From: Micromussa lordhowensis
Lineage: Eukaryota > Cnidaria > Anthozoa > Scleractinia > Lobophylliidae
Direction: 5' to 3'
Assembly (NCBI GenBank): GCA_964020085.1
Contig: OZ026599.1
Span: forward strand, 34,057,586-34,121,585
DNA length: 64,000 bases
The notes below the pieces were generated by a model. The model saw only the letters and a list, made by a program, of their open reading frames with translations. It made no database searches and was not told where the DNA came from. Positions 38,201-51,800 of this stretch are shown here, one piece after another; within the stretch, counting starts at the first letter, position 1; every line of letters starts with the position of its first letter. The translations under genes were made by a program, and so were the position numbers.

Positions 38201-41200
38201 ACTTGCCTGAAAAAAAGAACACAAAGTATCAAATCAGAACTGTAAACAAAAACATGAGCATGAGACAGCTTTTAGCCGTGACATGCAATTGGCAGTTGAC
38301 GAGAGGAATAATGAACAAAGATGGTTGTTGGCTTCTAAATAAAAAAAAAAACAGAACTGAACATACAGTGAAATCTCAATATTTTGAAGTTTCAAGGGAA
38401 ACAAAAATTGTTTTGAAAAATAGGGAAGTATTACAAATCAGAGGGTAAAATTACAGTGTTTAACTTGTTGGGAGGTTCAAAAAATAGAGGGTTTGAGAAA
38501 TGGGGATTCCACTACATTTTTCCATACTGTCTTGTTTCCTTGAGTTGGGTTTGTTCTGTTCTTGAGAAAGGTAAACAAGCTAAACAAACCTCTCCAGTGG
38601 ATTGCAGACCAATCACCACACAGTAGCCGTCCTGTAGCGCTTGTTGGGCTTCCTGTACTATAGTAGGTACTTTCATACTCATGCTGTCCAATACAACAAT
38701 GAACATACATGACAATGTAATACAATATTCAGCTGTTCACGCTTAAAAATGCATATTTTCTTTGAACAAAAGCCCACATCTCTCTATTATAAAAGCCCCC
38801 CACTCCTAAGCCCATCCTCACAACAACCCCCACCCTTGTATGGAGAGTCCATTGCAGGGTTACCCCCAACCCCTCCCAGCATTAAATTCGCTGATACCCA
38901 TTTATACACCTGGGTGGAGAGAGACACTGACAGTGAGAGGGAAGTGTCTTGCCTAGGAACATGACACAATACATGTCCCCAGGCAGGGCTCGAAACTGGA
39001 CCGCTTGATCCAGAGTTGAGTGCATTATTGATTAACCATCATGCCACCTCACCTCCATGTAGGAACTACTCTTCAAATACTCACCAAAGTTGTTTGAAGA
39101 ACCTCTGATGACTTGACCAAAACACTGACCATACTCTTGGTGTGGAAGTTGTAGTTCGACCAAGGGCATATTCAAGTGACTTCTTCAACTCACTCCTTGG
39201 ATTGGAAAGAGAACAACGACATTCATGACTTTCTTTTGAGAATTTGAGAATGTGGTCACCGTCAGGTCCTTAATTCTCAAAGCATAACTCCTTTGATTTG
39301 TTATCAGATGATAATGAGAAAATGAGACGGAATGATGAATGCTTACCAAACATGAACTGCTGTGTCATAAACTTTAATCTGATCAGCTGTTAATGGAGCC
39401 TCTACATTAACAAACTGAAGAAAAAAAACAAAAAAAATTAATTCAACACGAGACACATAACAATGAAAGCTGGACCTCGCTAATTTGAACTCAGATAATT
39501 CAAACTTCACTAACTTACTTTGAAATCAGACTCATTTTCCTTGTTTTTACTTTTTCAGTCGTTTGAGTTTACTATTGACCATTTCAAATTTCGTTACCAT
39601 AAACTCAATGCTACTTTTAAGCTCCAAAGGCAAAAGTGAAAAAGCAATGTCACAAAATTTAATCTGGGATACAAAAATATTATCTTTTCACCATGCTCTA
39701 ATTTTGTAATGTAATTTAGCTTGCTACTCTTAGTCAATAAAATATATTTCATTTCATTCTGTTTATAGTGTGTTAATATTAATTTTTATTTATTTATTGA
39801 TTATTTTTTCATATTCAAAATTGACCTGGTTATTTTGAACCCCTTCTATTTTGACTTCCTAAGAGTTTGAAGTATCAAGGCTCAATAATAAAGGCATCTC
39901 AATATCCAAGGCATCTGCGGTCAAGTGCTGATCGATACCCTCAATCGATACTTGATCGACCCTTTATTAACACTTGATTGATACTCGATGGACAATCAAT
40001 AAAGACCTCAGTTGACACTAAATCAACACTCCATCGACATCTCAGTTGACGGTTGGTAGAGAGTCAACTAGTAATTTTCAATTGATACATATGATTCGGT
40101 CAACACTCTGCCGAATATTGACTGACCATTGACTGAGTGTTGATCAAGTGTCACCAAGATGTGGATCAAGTGTAGATCGAGTGTCGATCAAGATGTTGAT
40201 GGAATGTTGATCAAGGGTATTCAGGGCTCAAAATAACGGCCGGTCACCGGACAATGTCTGGCCAAGATGACTATTTGTCCGGACAAAATTTGGGTTTGGC
40301 GGTCATTTTGACCGGTCAAGTATGCGGTTTCCAAATAATTCACTAGAAAAAATTTTCCTTTATTTCTGGAAAATATAAACAGTGAAATAATAAAATAGTC
40401 AGCGGCTTGTAGTTACAAAATAGGAGAATACAGATGACACGGTTATGATCATCGGCTTCGTCACAGTGAATGCTGTGGCGTCTTAGCGGCTTGCTAAAAT
40501 AACACAGGAAACATCAACCTCTGTAAATACGCTAAACAGACTAGACAACAATGAACATCGCATCAATCAATGTCCCAGTTACAGATTTAATTGTCCTCGT
40601 TAGCGTTTCTTCAGTTTATTTCCTACATGCTGACTGAGCATGTTGAGCGGCGGAAGGCAGCGATCTTTCGCTTGTAGCACGAGCCTGTGCAGCCCTATTA
40701 GTGTTTGGTAGAAACTCGAAGTGTTTACAACCAAAATCGCATTCAGCGTAAGTGGTAAGTTAATATACAATTATGTGCAGGGTAACTACGATAAAATGAG
40801 CACTTCTAATAAAATAATATAGCGAGTTTTTATTGTTGTTAACCCAGGCAAGTTTCATGTTGAGTAGAATTAATGCAGTCTGTGGAAATGAAAATCAAAC
40901 ACATTTAAGTGATACTTTTAGCGATTAAAACTTTTATCCTCTTTAACAACACATCTTTGTGCATATGAGGCGATCTTTTTGGCTTAATAGGGAAATTCTT
41001 CAAAATAAGCATTTTCAATATTTTGACCGGTCAAAAACGAGACATGACCGAGCTAAAATTGGTTTGGCCGGTCAACATGACCGGCCACTGTTCAAAAATA
41101 ATTTTGAGCCCTGGTATTGATCGGCACTCAACTACAAATGTTTTTAGTACACATGATATGAAAAATTTAAAAGGTGAAAAAATTACCAAGCTAAGTAATT

Positions 41201-44200
41201 ATGCCACCATGATTCTTTGAAAACTGATGATTGTTTCTTGCTTTCATTTCACAGCCAGTATTTTAGCAGATACGGTACATAACATTCAGTGCAATTCTCA
41301 TACCTCAGCTTGTCTGAAGCTAAGTCCTCTGGAGACATACATTCCAGATGCCTTCATCTCCATAGCTAACATTTCAGCAGCACCTAAAGTGAATACATTA
41401 ATGATATGGTCATGAAAGTGATCATAATATGACTAATGGAACATTCACATTTTGGCAAATGAAGGTTCACTGATAGGTTTTGATTTTGCACTATTATTGC
41501 AATTAGAGTTTGTCGCCACTGTTGCATAAATAAAGAGTACCGCTAGGTAAAGTCTGCATCCGGCCAAGTAGTCCATTCTTCAGAAGCTTTGTGCCAATTA
41601 ACCACACTGAATTTATTACCCTGTTAAACACTTCTATAATCAACATGAATGATAAGCCAGTTTACAACCACAGTGAGGGAAAACAATATGTTGCCAAAAA
41701 ATGGGAGAAAGTGGGAGTGGCTGGGGTGGTAAAGGGTGAGTCAGCTCTATCTCCCCAAGAGCCAATTTTTTGAAAGAAATTGACAATGTTCTTTAGGTGT
41801 AAGCAAAAATAGATGGTGTTGTGTATTCTGCATAGCTCTACTTTGTTACAAAGGAACATGTGAAACTGTTTTTGGTTTATTTTTTTTTTATAGTTTTATG
41901 GAAAATCACACAAGATGATCTATTGTTCAGTATTATTGGAAACTATTGCCATGGAAAATTAATTGTGCCAATTCTTAGCCTACATGTAACTGTTTATTAA
42001 TGAAGATCAACATTACATTGTATTTTTGTAAATTTTTGTGATATAGAAATCATTTCAACACATTCTTTGGCCAAATCTCAAAATTTAAGTCCCACAACAA
42101 ATGCCTGCAGGTTCTGTTTTGGCAAAGTCAAGTTCCTGTGAAAAGGCACAATAAGGCACTTCAAAGTTCACTTGCATCCCATTGACTGCTAGGACTGGAA
42201 GTCTGACTTAATTCCTTTTGATACTTTGGTAGACAAAAAATGTGAAGATGTTTTAAGAACACCTGCAAGGAAACTCTCACTTGACTCATATTACATAGCT
42301 GTAGGTTACGATGCCACAGTTAGACAACAAAGTCACTAATTGGTAATTGTGAAGAAAAGCTCCCCAAAAACCCTGTCGGCCGACTGTCAACCTTCTGATG
42401 GCCGACTGTCGGCCATTTGTCAGCCGTCTGTTGTCTGGCCAAGTGTTGACCGACAGACAACCAACAGGTTTTCCTCTAAACACAGACTACTAGACAGTCG
42501 ACAGACGGCCGACAGTTGGTGATTTGTCGTTAAGATGTTGGTAACTTGTCGGCACAATGTTAGCATAACCTCGCTGTTTTTTCTCTTTTTTCGCTTTATA
42601 CAACATCCAAACTGTGTGATACACTGACAAGAATAGCCTTCCTTCTTAGTTATGGTAATCACCGCTCAAGACTAGCGCCATGGAAGTCGAAAATAAACTG
42701 AGTACTCACGCAATTGCAGCTTTTACAGTTCTGTCCGCCATATTGGGAAAGGTGAAACTCTCTTGAATTATTCTGGTGGTCAAGTCGTAAGTGTATCTTA
42801 AAGTCATGTTTTTATTGTGTTTTGTCATAGATTGAGTGGAATTAATTTTTTTAATTTTTTTAAGGAGCCGTTTTTAGATTAAGGGAGAAACAGGTAGAAC
42901 CGTTCATCCAATTTTGGAGGTAACAGCTTTCCCTTATGCCGCAGGTTAGCCATGACTGGAAGGTAGCGTTGAAGTCTTGTTCTGCAGGTGGCTTCCAACT
43001 CTTTTACAGAGCCAGCATAATCACGGATATTATCGTTTCTGGGTAATGTTTACTACGTGCTTTAACAACGAATTTTCTTCTTTGGAGACTGTCTATTAGC
43101 TGTCTGTAGCCTGTTAGTAAGCTGTCGACCGACAGTTGGCCAACAGGTTTTTCGGGGAGCTCTTCTTCACAATTACCCACTAATTAATATCTCACCAAGT
43201 CCTCTCTTAGTGATGCTGGTTAGAAATGAATCAAATGACTTGAATGCCGTCCCATCTCCCCACAGACCAAGTCGTTCCATGAATGCCTGTGGAAAAAGAA
43301 GAAATAAGTTAGCTCTATAGTAGGTATAGTCTGCATCCGAGGCTAAGGACCCATCAGGCTGGCACTTATCCCCACTCTCCATAGCATGAAATGACTAAGA
43401 GTGTTTCTACGCCCCCCCCCCTAAATGGGATACTAGTCAATCATCAGGTTTCCCCAAGCAATAATTTCACCAGTCTTACATCACATGCACGGCTTACAAT
43501 ACATATATTACAATACAAGATTCCCGCTAATATTACAGTTGGCCTACTTACAATGTGACCGTGCAACCTAGATAATTTGCTCAATCTGGAGACGATCATG
43601 CTTCCCAGCTAACAAACTTGCCAGACAAGAGAAGCAAAAAGTAACACCCATGCTTGGCTAAATACACAGCTCAACACTTTCTTTAAAAATGATAAAAAGC
43701 AATCATGTAAAAATGCACAGCAGCCATTTCTTCACAAATTGTGCCATAAGCTTATACTCTAAACTACATTTATTTACCATATTTTTTACATCAGTTACGC
43801 CAGTTGCACTGCAGTACACAACACGAGCTTTTGGAAGGATCCTGCAAAGTTCAGATAAAAGGAATATGAGAAAGGAGGCTTACTTAGCCTTACATGTCAA
43901 ATGACGTATTTAACAAAGAATGAGGTTTGTGATTGGCAGAGACAAATATCTTAGTTTGTACATAACAGAGTGCAAGTAAGACAAAGACGCTTCTTAATCC
44001 CTTCCCAAAGATACTCATACTCGTCAATGCGCCCACCAAAAAAGCTTCTTTGATTTAAATATACCGGTATACCTTTGTAGAGTTGTGACAGCAAGGGCAA
44101 CTTTTGTGCTTGTTTCCTCTTTGCCCTTTAAAAAGTACAAGACAAGAAGTGAAGTAAGAATGAAATAAAAACTTGAATACTTCATTTAAAGTATATGTGC

Positions 44201-44434
44201 AAAAGGTGAAGCGGTGTTCTTGGTTCAGAGATAACAAAATTGAAAAACCATGACATAAGATTTTTGTTATGATTTTATTATGACTGAGGTGCCAGTTACA
44301 TATAACTGTTACACCATGGAACAAAGGTATGCAAGGAAACTAGTAATTTCACAAGACCTTTGTAGACCAGAGACAAGAGATAAAAATCTTGTATCAACAG
44401 CCACCACATTACTTTTTAGTAACTTGGTTAATCC

Positions 44435-44467
<33 letters not shown>

Positions 44468-45774
44468 GTAATAGAAAGGCTAAAGTTCTAAGTTGATCAC
44501 TTACTGGTACAAAATGCTTTGCCTTATGACACTCGTCAAATATTAGGCAGCCATTGAACTGCTCTCCGCCACACCAGTCAATCAACTGCTGCAGTCTGCT
44601 TTGACGATTAGTGCCTGAGAAAAAAAAGGACCACATTTATTTGGTAAATCCGACTTCACTGTACTGAGGTCATGTAAATTTTTCTTAATTTTTTTTAAAA
44701 TTTATTTTAAAATTTTTTCTAATTACTGGACTCCAATGTCACGCCTGGCCGTGACATTACGGGTCATAGTTAGGCGGTTCTCCTTACTAATACCCATACA
44801 TTGTACATCACTAATAGTATTAACATTAAAGGAGCTTAGTTGTGATATTTTGAGTTATTTTGGCCATGTTCAAAGGAAGGAAACCTGAAAATAGTTGTTT
44901 ACCAAGATATAAAAAAAAACACCACAGAGATAATAATAAATCATAAAAGAACAAGGATGGTCAAGGATGGAAAAGATTAACACAGACTACCAGCGACAAA
45001 CTTGAACAATTTAGGCTAAACTTTGCAAGATAAGCAAACCGTGACGACTAGTTCCTTTAACATTATCCTAATGATACTGCAAGTGAACATATGAAAGATC
45101 ATACCTAATGATACTGTTGAGAATTTAGTGGTATATCAAGACAACATTGCTTAGGCTGTGTTACAGCCACCCTTCCCGAATAAAAAATCAGAAAGAGCAC
45201 CTGTGTGTTTCATTTGATAATCAAGTTCAAGGCCAGAATGTGTGTAAAAAGACCTGATTGGTTGATTGTTGCTCTCTCTAATTTTTCTTTTGGGAAGGGC
45301 AGCTGAAACACAAGCTTATGTCACTTTGTGGATTAGGTTTTTCTTTTTAATACACAAATCTCTTCACTTGAGGAGTCTGGTTCAAATATACAGACCCCTT
45401 GGTGAGTGGGTAGGTGACATTAACAGAGTCCTGATCACCATTTTTCACGGGTTAACCCATAAACTTGAGAGCAAAAGGTTCAGAAACAGTTCATGCAAGT
45501 TGATGTTGACATGGATCATATACTTCCAAGATTATTTTAAGTCACTGCTAAAAACAGGTCAAATACAATATAATTTGGTTTTATCAACTGGGTTGATAAT
45601 GTGAATTGGCCACCGTAAAGAGATTCGGAAGCTGACGTTTTGAGCATTAGCCCTTCGTCGGAGCGAATCGGATTCAACGAAGGGCTAACGCTCGAAATGT
45701 CAGCTTCCGAATCTCTTTACGGTGGCCAATTCACATTATCAACCCAGTTGATAAAACCAAATTATCTTGTAATA

Positions 45775-45810
<36 letters not shown>

Positions 45811-48800
45811 GTGCCCCCTTTATTCAAATACAATATAGGCTAATTGGGAATGCCAATCAAGAAAAAAGAGACAAAACAAGGGCATAATATTTCTATTACT
45901 TACTAACAGTACTGTACGTACCAGTATAACAGTTGATATGTACCTTTTTGGACAGATGATACTAGAGTAGCATATGTACTAAAAACCACCCCCTCTTTGA
46001 AGTCAGCAGGCAAACCAAATACTCTGAAAAAAAAATATAATTATAACGACACCCTTCATTGCTGACAAAGCAAATGTTACTTCTGTAATGTTTACAGTAC
46101 ATATTGTTGTTCAAGCAAACAAAAACCTTCTGTAGGACTGGGGTGCAGCAAATTGCTACCCTTTTGTAAGAAAATGGTCAGAAATCAAAGAGTCACTCCT
46201 AAACTAATTAGCCAGAGTTCAAAACATGGAAGGAAAGAGAAAATAACTGAAATTGGTAAATGAGGAAAGGAGGTCTTTAACATGTTCCTTGTGGAGTACT
46301 TATTCACCTTGTCTCCTTGTCAAGCTGCTGGCAACCATCAATCACTTTTGCATAGCAACCAATGTCATGTAAATCTCTGAAAATAAGTTAGGATGTTCTA
46401 ATAATTTTTATTGATTGAAACCACTGAAGGCTAACCCAAACAAGGAGGATCAAAAGCCGTTCTCTGTTTTTTGGGGATTCAACTGGTTTTTCAACTGACA
46501 TTTTTGGCAAGTTTGACTTGCCTTCTTCAGGAAATATTGAGAAAAATAAAAAGTCAAGATATTTAAATTTTTTTCAATTCCTGAAGAGGGCAAGACAAAC
46601 TTGCTGAAATATTGGTTATAAATATCAATTATAACCTTGGAAAGAATCCTGAAAAACAGAGAACAACTTTTGATTTTAAAGATGAGTGGTTTAAGTTTCA
46701 AATAGCGAAGAATCCTCTTCAAGTACACTTGATGTGACCACTTCTTTACAATGATTCCAAAAGACAAGGCAAATGACATTTTGTCCAAAGATCCAACATG
46801 ACTGCTGTCATATTAATGTTACACACAGACTTTGTAGAACAACAACAGTTTTAATTAATCCAAGTCTTGAGTGTACATTTTACAGAAACTCTTCCCGTGA
46901 CCACGAGGTCTCTCTGAATGAATGTAAAAACACTGTCCTCGTGCTCATGCGCAATGACGTCATGACATCTCCCTCTTTGAGCTCGTAACAGACTTAACAT
47001 AACAGAAATATCTTGAAAACTTGTACAAACACTAGCTTAACATATTTTGAGTTTCAATCAGTCCATGTCTCTAGAAACTAATGTTTTAAAAGGACAATCA
47101 AGGAACATAGTCTCTAAATCGTGCCGGCTTCCGCACAACACGTCCACTGGATGTTCTCACTTCCGGGAGACTGGGCTGTACACCTGCGGAAGAGGCTCCC
47201 GCCGTTTCACAAGGTTTCACAATCTGTTGAGGCTCTTCCGGTTCCACATCTGGAGATCCTGCACTTGGATCTTCTGCTTGCAACTCGGGTTCTAGGTCCA
47301 GCTCTGGCTCCTCAGGTATCTCAACTCTATTGGGACTTGTCACTCTACGCAGGTGTCTGCGGTTTCTACGCATCACGCTAGATGGTGTCTGGATGACATA
47401 TGACCTAGGAGTATAGCTTCTTGCAATGACTTTTCCAGGCGTCTTCCATCCCTTTTGTTGATCGAGCTTAACACTGACTACGTCCCCTGGCTGTAGGTCA
47501 GGAAGTGACTTCACTCCATGCCTCTTATCAAAGTATTGACGGTAGGTAGTTTTGGCTTTCTCATCCTTGCTGGTAACAGCTTCTTGGTTTGGGAAGATCG
47601 GCTTCAAGTTGGATTCCAATGTAGGTAAAAGGGTGCGAATTTCTCTTCCCATCATCAGCTGACAAGGGCTTACACCTGTGGCTGTATGGGGCGTTGCTCT
47701 ATAGGACAGGAGCGCGAGAAAGTGATCATGCTGCCTCAGTATCTTTTTGGCTATGCGAACTCCACTTTCAGCTTCTCCATTCGCTTGTGGGTAATAAGGG
47801 CTAGTAGTGGTATGCTTGAAGTCATACTCCTGGCTAAACTTGCGGAACTGATCGGAGGAGAATTGTGGTCCGTTGTCACTCACGATTTCGTCTGGTACTC
47901 CCCATCTGGCAAATATGTCTTTGAGCTTATTGATTACAGCATTGCTGGTGGTACTGGACATGTAAGCAATCTCTGGAAATCTTGAATAATAGTCAATAAC
48001 CACGAGAAACTGTTTTCCCTCATGTTCGCACAAGTCTGCACCAATCTTCTGCCATACCCTTTCTGGAAGAGGTGTAGTGATGAGTGGTTCTTTTCTCTGA
48101 CTGGGTAGATTCTCTTGACAAAATTCACAATTTGAAACTTTACTTTGAATGTCACAGCTAATACCAGGCCACCAAACTGACATTTTGGCTCTTTCGCGAC
48201 ATTTGGTCACGCCCTGATGACCATCATGGATACGTTCCAATACTTCAGACTGCATAGCGGAAGGTATTACTAGACGGTTGTGATAGATGATCTTGCCATC
48301 TGCTACTGAGAGATCGCTGGGGACTGCATGGTATGGACGGATTTGCTCGGGTACATCTTTAGCATACTTGGGCCAACCATTAACTGTATAATCAAGAACA
48401 TGCCGTAGTTGAGGATCAGATGAAGTAGAGTACTTAATCTGTTCCAACTTCTCGTGTGATGCTGGACGAACCGTTTCAGCAGCGTCAACATAGGCTTTGA
48501 CATCATCCTCTGTGTCGGATGTTTGTGAGGGGACTGCAAGGGGATTTCTTGAGAGAGTATCAGCAACCACTAGTTCCTTTCCAGGCACATGTTCAGCCTT
48601 GACCTTAAATCTCATCATGCGCATAAGAAGACGCTGACATCTTAAGGGTACTCTATCCAGGTCTTGATGGTTGATCAATGGTACCAGTGGCTTATGATCT
48701 GTCATCAGGTCAAATGACTCAAGACCACAAAGGTAACGGGAAAATTTTTCACATGCCCACACTGAAGCCAAACACTCCTTTTCGATTTGGGCATACTTCT

Positions 48801-51800
48801 TTTCTGAATCGGTCAGAGTACGAGAGGCAAATGCAACGGGACGAAGTTGACCACCATGTTTCTGTAGAAGGACACCACCTAAGCCATAACTACTAGCGTC
48901 CGCGCTGACCACTGTTGGTTTCTTTACATCGTAGAAGGCTAGTACGGGTGCTGTGGTTACCATGGCTTTGACCTTCTCGAAGGCTTCCTGTTGGCGATGG
49001 GACCAAATCCAGGTACTATCAGATTTCAGCAATTCGCTCACTGGACTTATCACATGTGACAGGTTTGGTAGGAACCTTCCAAGATAGTTAATCATTCCAA
49101 GTACTTGACGCAATTCCTGTACATTCTGTGGTACAGGGAGCTCCTGAATTGCTTTAGCTTTCTCTGGGTCTGGGCTAACTCCTTCTTCGCTAATGACGCT
49201 TCCAAAGTAGCATATCTTAGGCTTGCGGATTTCACATTTCGTCTCATTCAGCTTCAATCCAGACTTTGCAATTGTCTCAAACACTCGCTGAAGTACTGCG
49301 TCATGTTCTGCTACAGTTCTCCCATAGACAATGATGTCATCTTGAATTGCGGCCACGCCTTCCTGGTCCTTTAGGAGGTTTGTCATTCGTTTCTGGAAAA
49401 TCTCTGGCGCTGAGGTTATCCCAAATGGCAGACGGCGGAAACAGAAACGACCACTGGGTGTGATAAATGTAGTCAGCCTTGAGCTTTCAGGGTGCAATGG
49501 TATTTGCCAATAACCGCTTGAGGCATCCAATTTCGAAAACACTTTGGCTCCTGCCAGTTTCGGAGCAACATCTTCCAAGGTAGGAAGAATGTACCTTTCT
49601 CTCTTAACGGCTTCGTTCAGTTTCCTCAGGTCAACACAAATTCTAATTTTCCCATTGGGCTTTACTACAGGAACCATAGGAGCGCACCAGTCGGTTGGTT
49701 CTGTAACCTCTTCTATGATGCCTGCTTCCAGCATTCGATTTAACTCATCTTTCACTTTGGGAAGTAAAGGAAATGGAATTTTCCTGGCAGTATTAACACA
49801 ATAGGGCTTTGCACTGTCAGTGAGCTCAATCCTGACTTGCTCACAGTTCATTAGACCGATATCTCCAAACACATTGGCAGTAAATTCTTCTACACGTGGA
49901 CTAGACCCATTTGGCATGCTGCGTGACGACTTAGAAGGTCGTTTACACAGACTCCTTCAATGACATACATATCAATAAAGTACGGTTTGTTCTTAAGCGA
50001 AATTTCCGCTGTAAACTGGCCTTTACACTTAAGCATCCCACCTGGACTAGACAGCACAGCATTCGAAGGCTTTAGCTTGGGACGTTGAGGGAGGGCTTCA
50101 TAAGTAGATACTGACATTACTGAAATATCGGCGCCTGTGTCGATTTTGAACTTGATGGGTTTCTTGTTGACATGTAACACAACACTCCACCGCTCTTCAA
50201 ATTCATCACAAGAACTAACAGCTCCAAGGAAGAATTCCCGATTGTTTCCTTCCGAATTTGACGTTACTTCTCTCACGGAACGGCAAACAACAGCAAAATG
50301 ACCTGATTTGTTACATTTCGAACATCTTTTCCCTCTCGCTGGGCAAATTTCGTCTTGTTTATGTAAGCGATTACACCTTGAGCATGGTTGAACTGGCGGA
50401 CTATTCTTGGGTTTTTTGTCGCTCATATTACGAACCGGTCTTCTCACTGAATGGGGTTTTCCTTTCTTTTGATGTATTTCTCCGAGGTGCTTGGTATCTG
50501 ACTGGCCTGCAACTTGAACTTTTACCAGCTCGGACTGACGCGCCATTTGTATCGCAGTGTCGAGATTCAAATCTGACTTCATCTGCAATTTTTGTGAGAG
50601 TGATTTATCCAGAATACCAATAACGATTCTGTCTCTGATTTGCTCATCTCTCTGTGTTCCGAAATCACAATGTTCTGCCAACTCGTACAGATTTCGAATG
50701 AAAGCTTCCACCGTTTCTCCTTCTCTTTGCACGCGGCGATGAAAACATGCTCGCTCGTGAATAATATTTCTCTTCGGTACGAAGTGCTCCTCAAATTTCT
50801 CAATGACCTTGGCGTACTTCTTTTTGTCGCCCTCTGCAAATGTAAACGCTTTGAATACGTGTTCTGCCTCTTTTCCCATGGTGTAGATAAGGGCATTTAT
50901 CTGAAGAACCTCGTCTTCTTTATTGAGTTTCGTAGCATATCTGAACCGCTCAAAACGCTGCTTCCAATCCGGCCACTCGTGCGGCTTAGCAAAGTCGAGC
51001 TTCTCTGGCGGGTCAAGCTTCAACATCTTAGTTCACTGGTTCACCGCTTCACTGTTTCACGGTTTCACCGCTTCACCGCTGCCACCATGTCATATTAATG
51101 TTACACACAGACTTTGTAGAACAACAACAGTTTTAATTAATCCAAGTCTTGAGTGTACATTTTACAGAAACTCTTCCCGTGACCACGAGGTCTCTCTGAA
51201 TGAATGTAAAAACACTGTCCTCGTGCTCATGCGCAATGACGTCATGACAACTGCCAGTTAATGATAAGGTTAATTTGAGAAATGTGACAATTTAATTTTC
51301 TGAAGACAAACCTTTGTGCATCTTGTCTAAGGTCAGCTGAAATACTAAACCACACATGTTTGCACCTTCCACGGGCAAAGTTGTCCAGTATTATTCCAGA
51401 AATCTGGAATGGGAATATTAACAAAATTTATCATGACTGTTCGTTCCATAGGTCCATCTTTATGGGCAATGTCGGAAAAAATTCAATGGGGTATGACTAT
51501 CGCTCTCATCAACATCCAATTCTACCTTAAAACACAGTTAGACATTCAAGTCCAACAATATACATGTACCAAGACAATGGGAAGTTATTTAAAAGGAGTG
51601 TCGAGATGGTGTTTCAGAATTCTTGTACACTCATTGGAAGTAATCAGTGAGAGTATAGACCATGAAAATGGCATATATAGGTTGCCTGTAACATATAGAA
51701 CCAAGTCACGTTTTTGTAAAACTTGAGAAAATATTAATAAAGCTTTAATGACAAACGTTAAAGTGCAGTTAATGGAGCGTGACGCTATTTACGCACAGTC

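Larger units (their letters stand above)
46806..51249 (-). mobile_element. Complete Ty3/gypsy LTR retrotransposon
   Basis: 4444 bp with two LTRs of 162 bp that look identical base for base (46806-46967 and 51088-51249; ends TGTCAT/ATGACA). A perfect 5-bp target duplication, ACTGC, flanks it (46801-46805 and 51250-51254). Gag-protease and pol frames are both open. Identical LTRs and intact frames indicate a very recent insertion. It lies in SBNO intron 6 in sense orientation. Confidence 0.97.
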
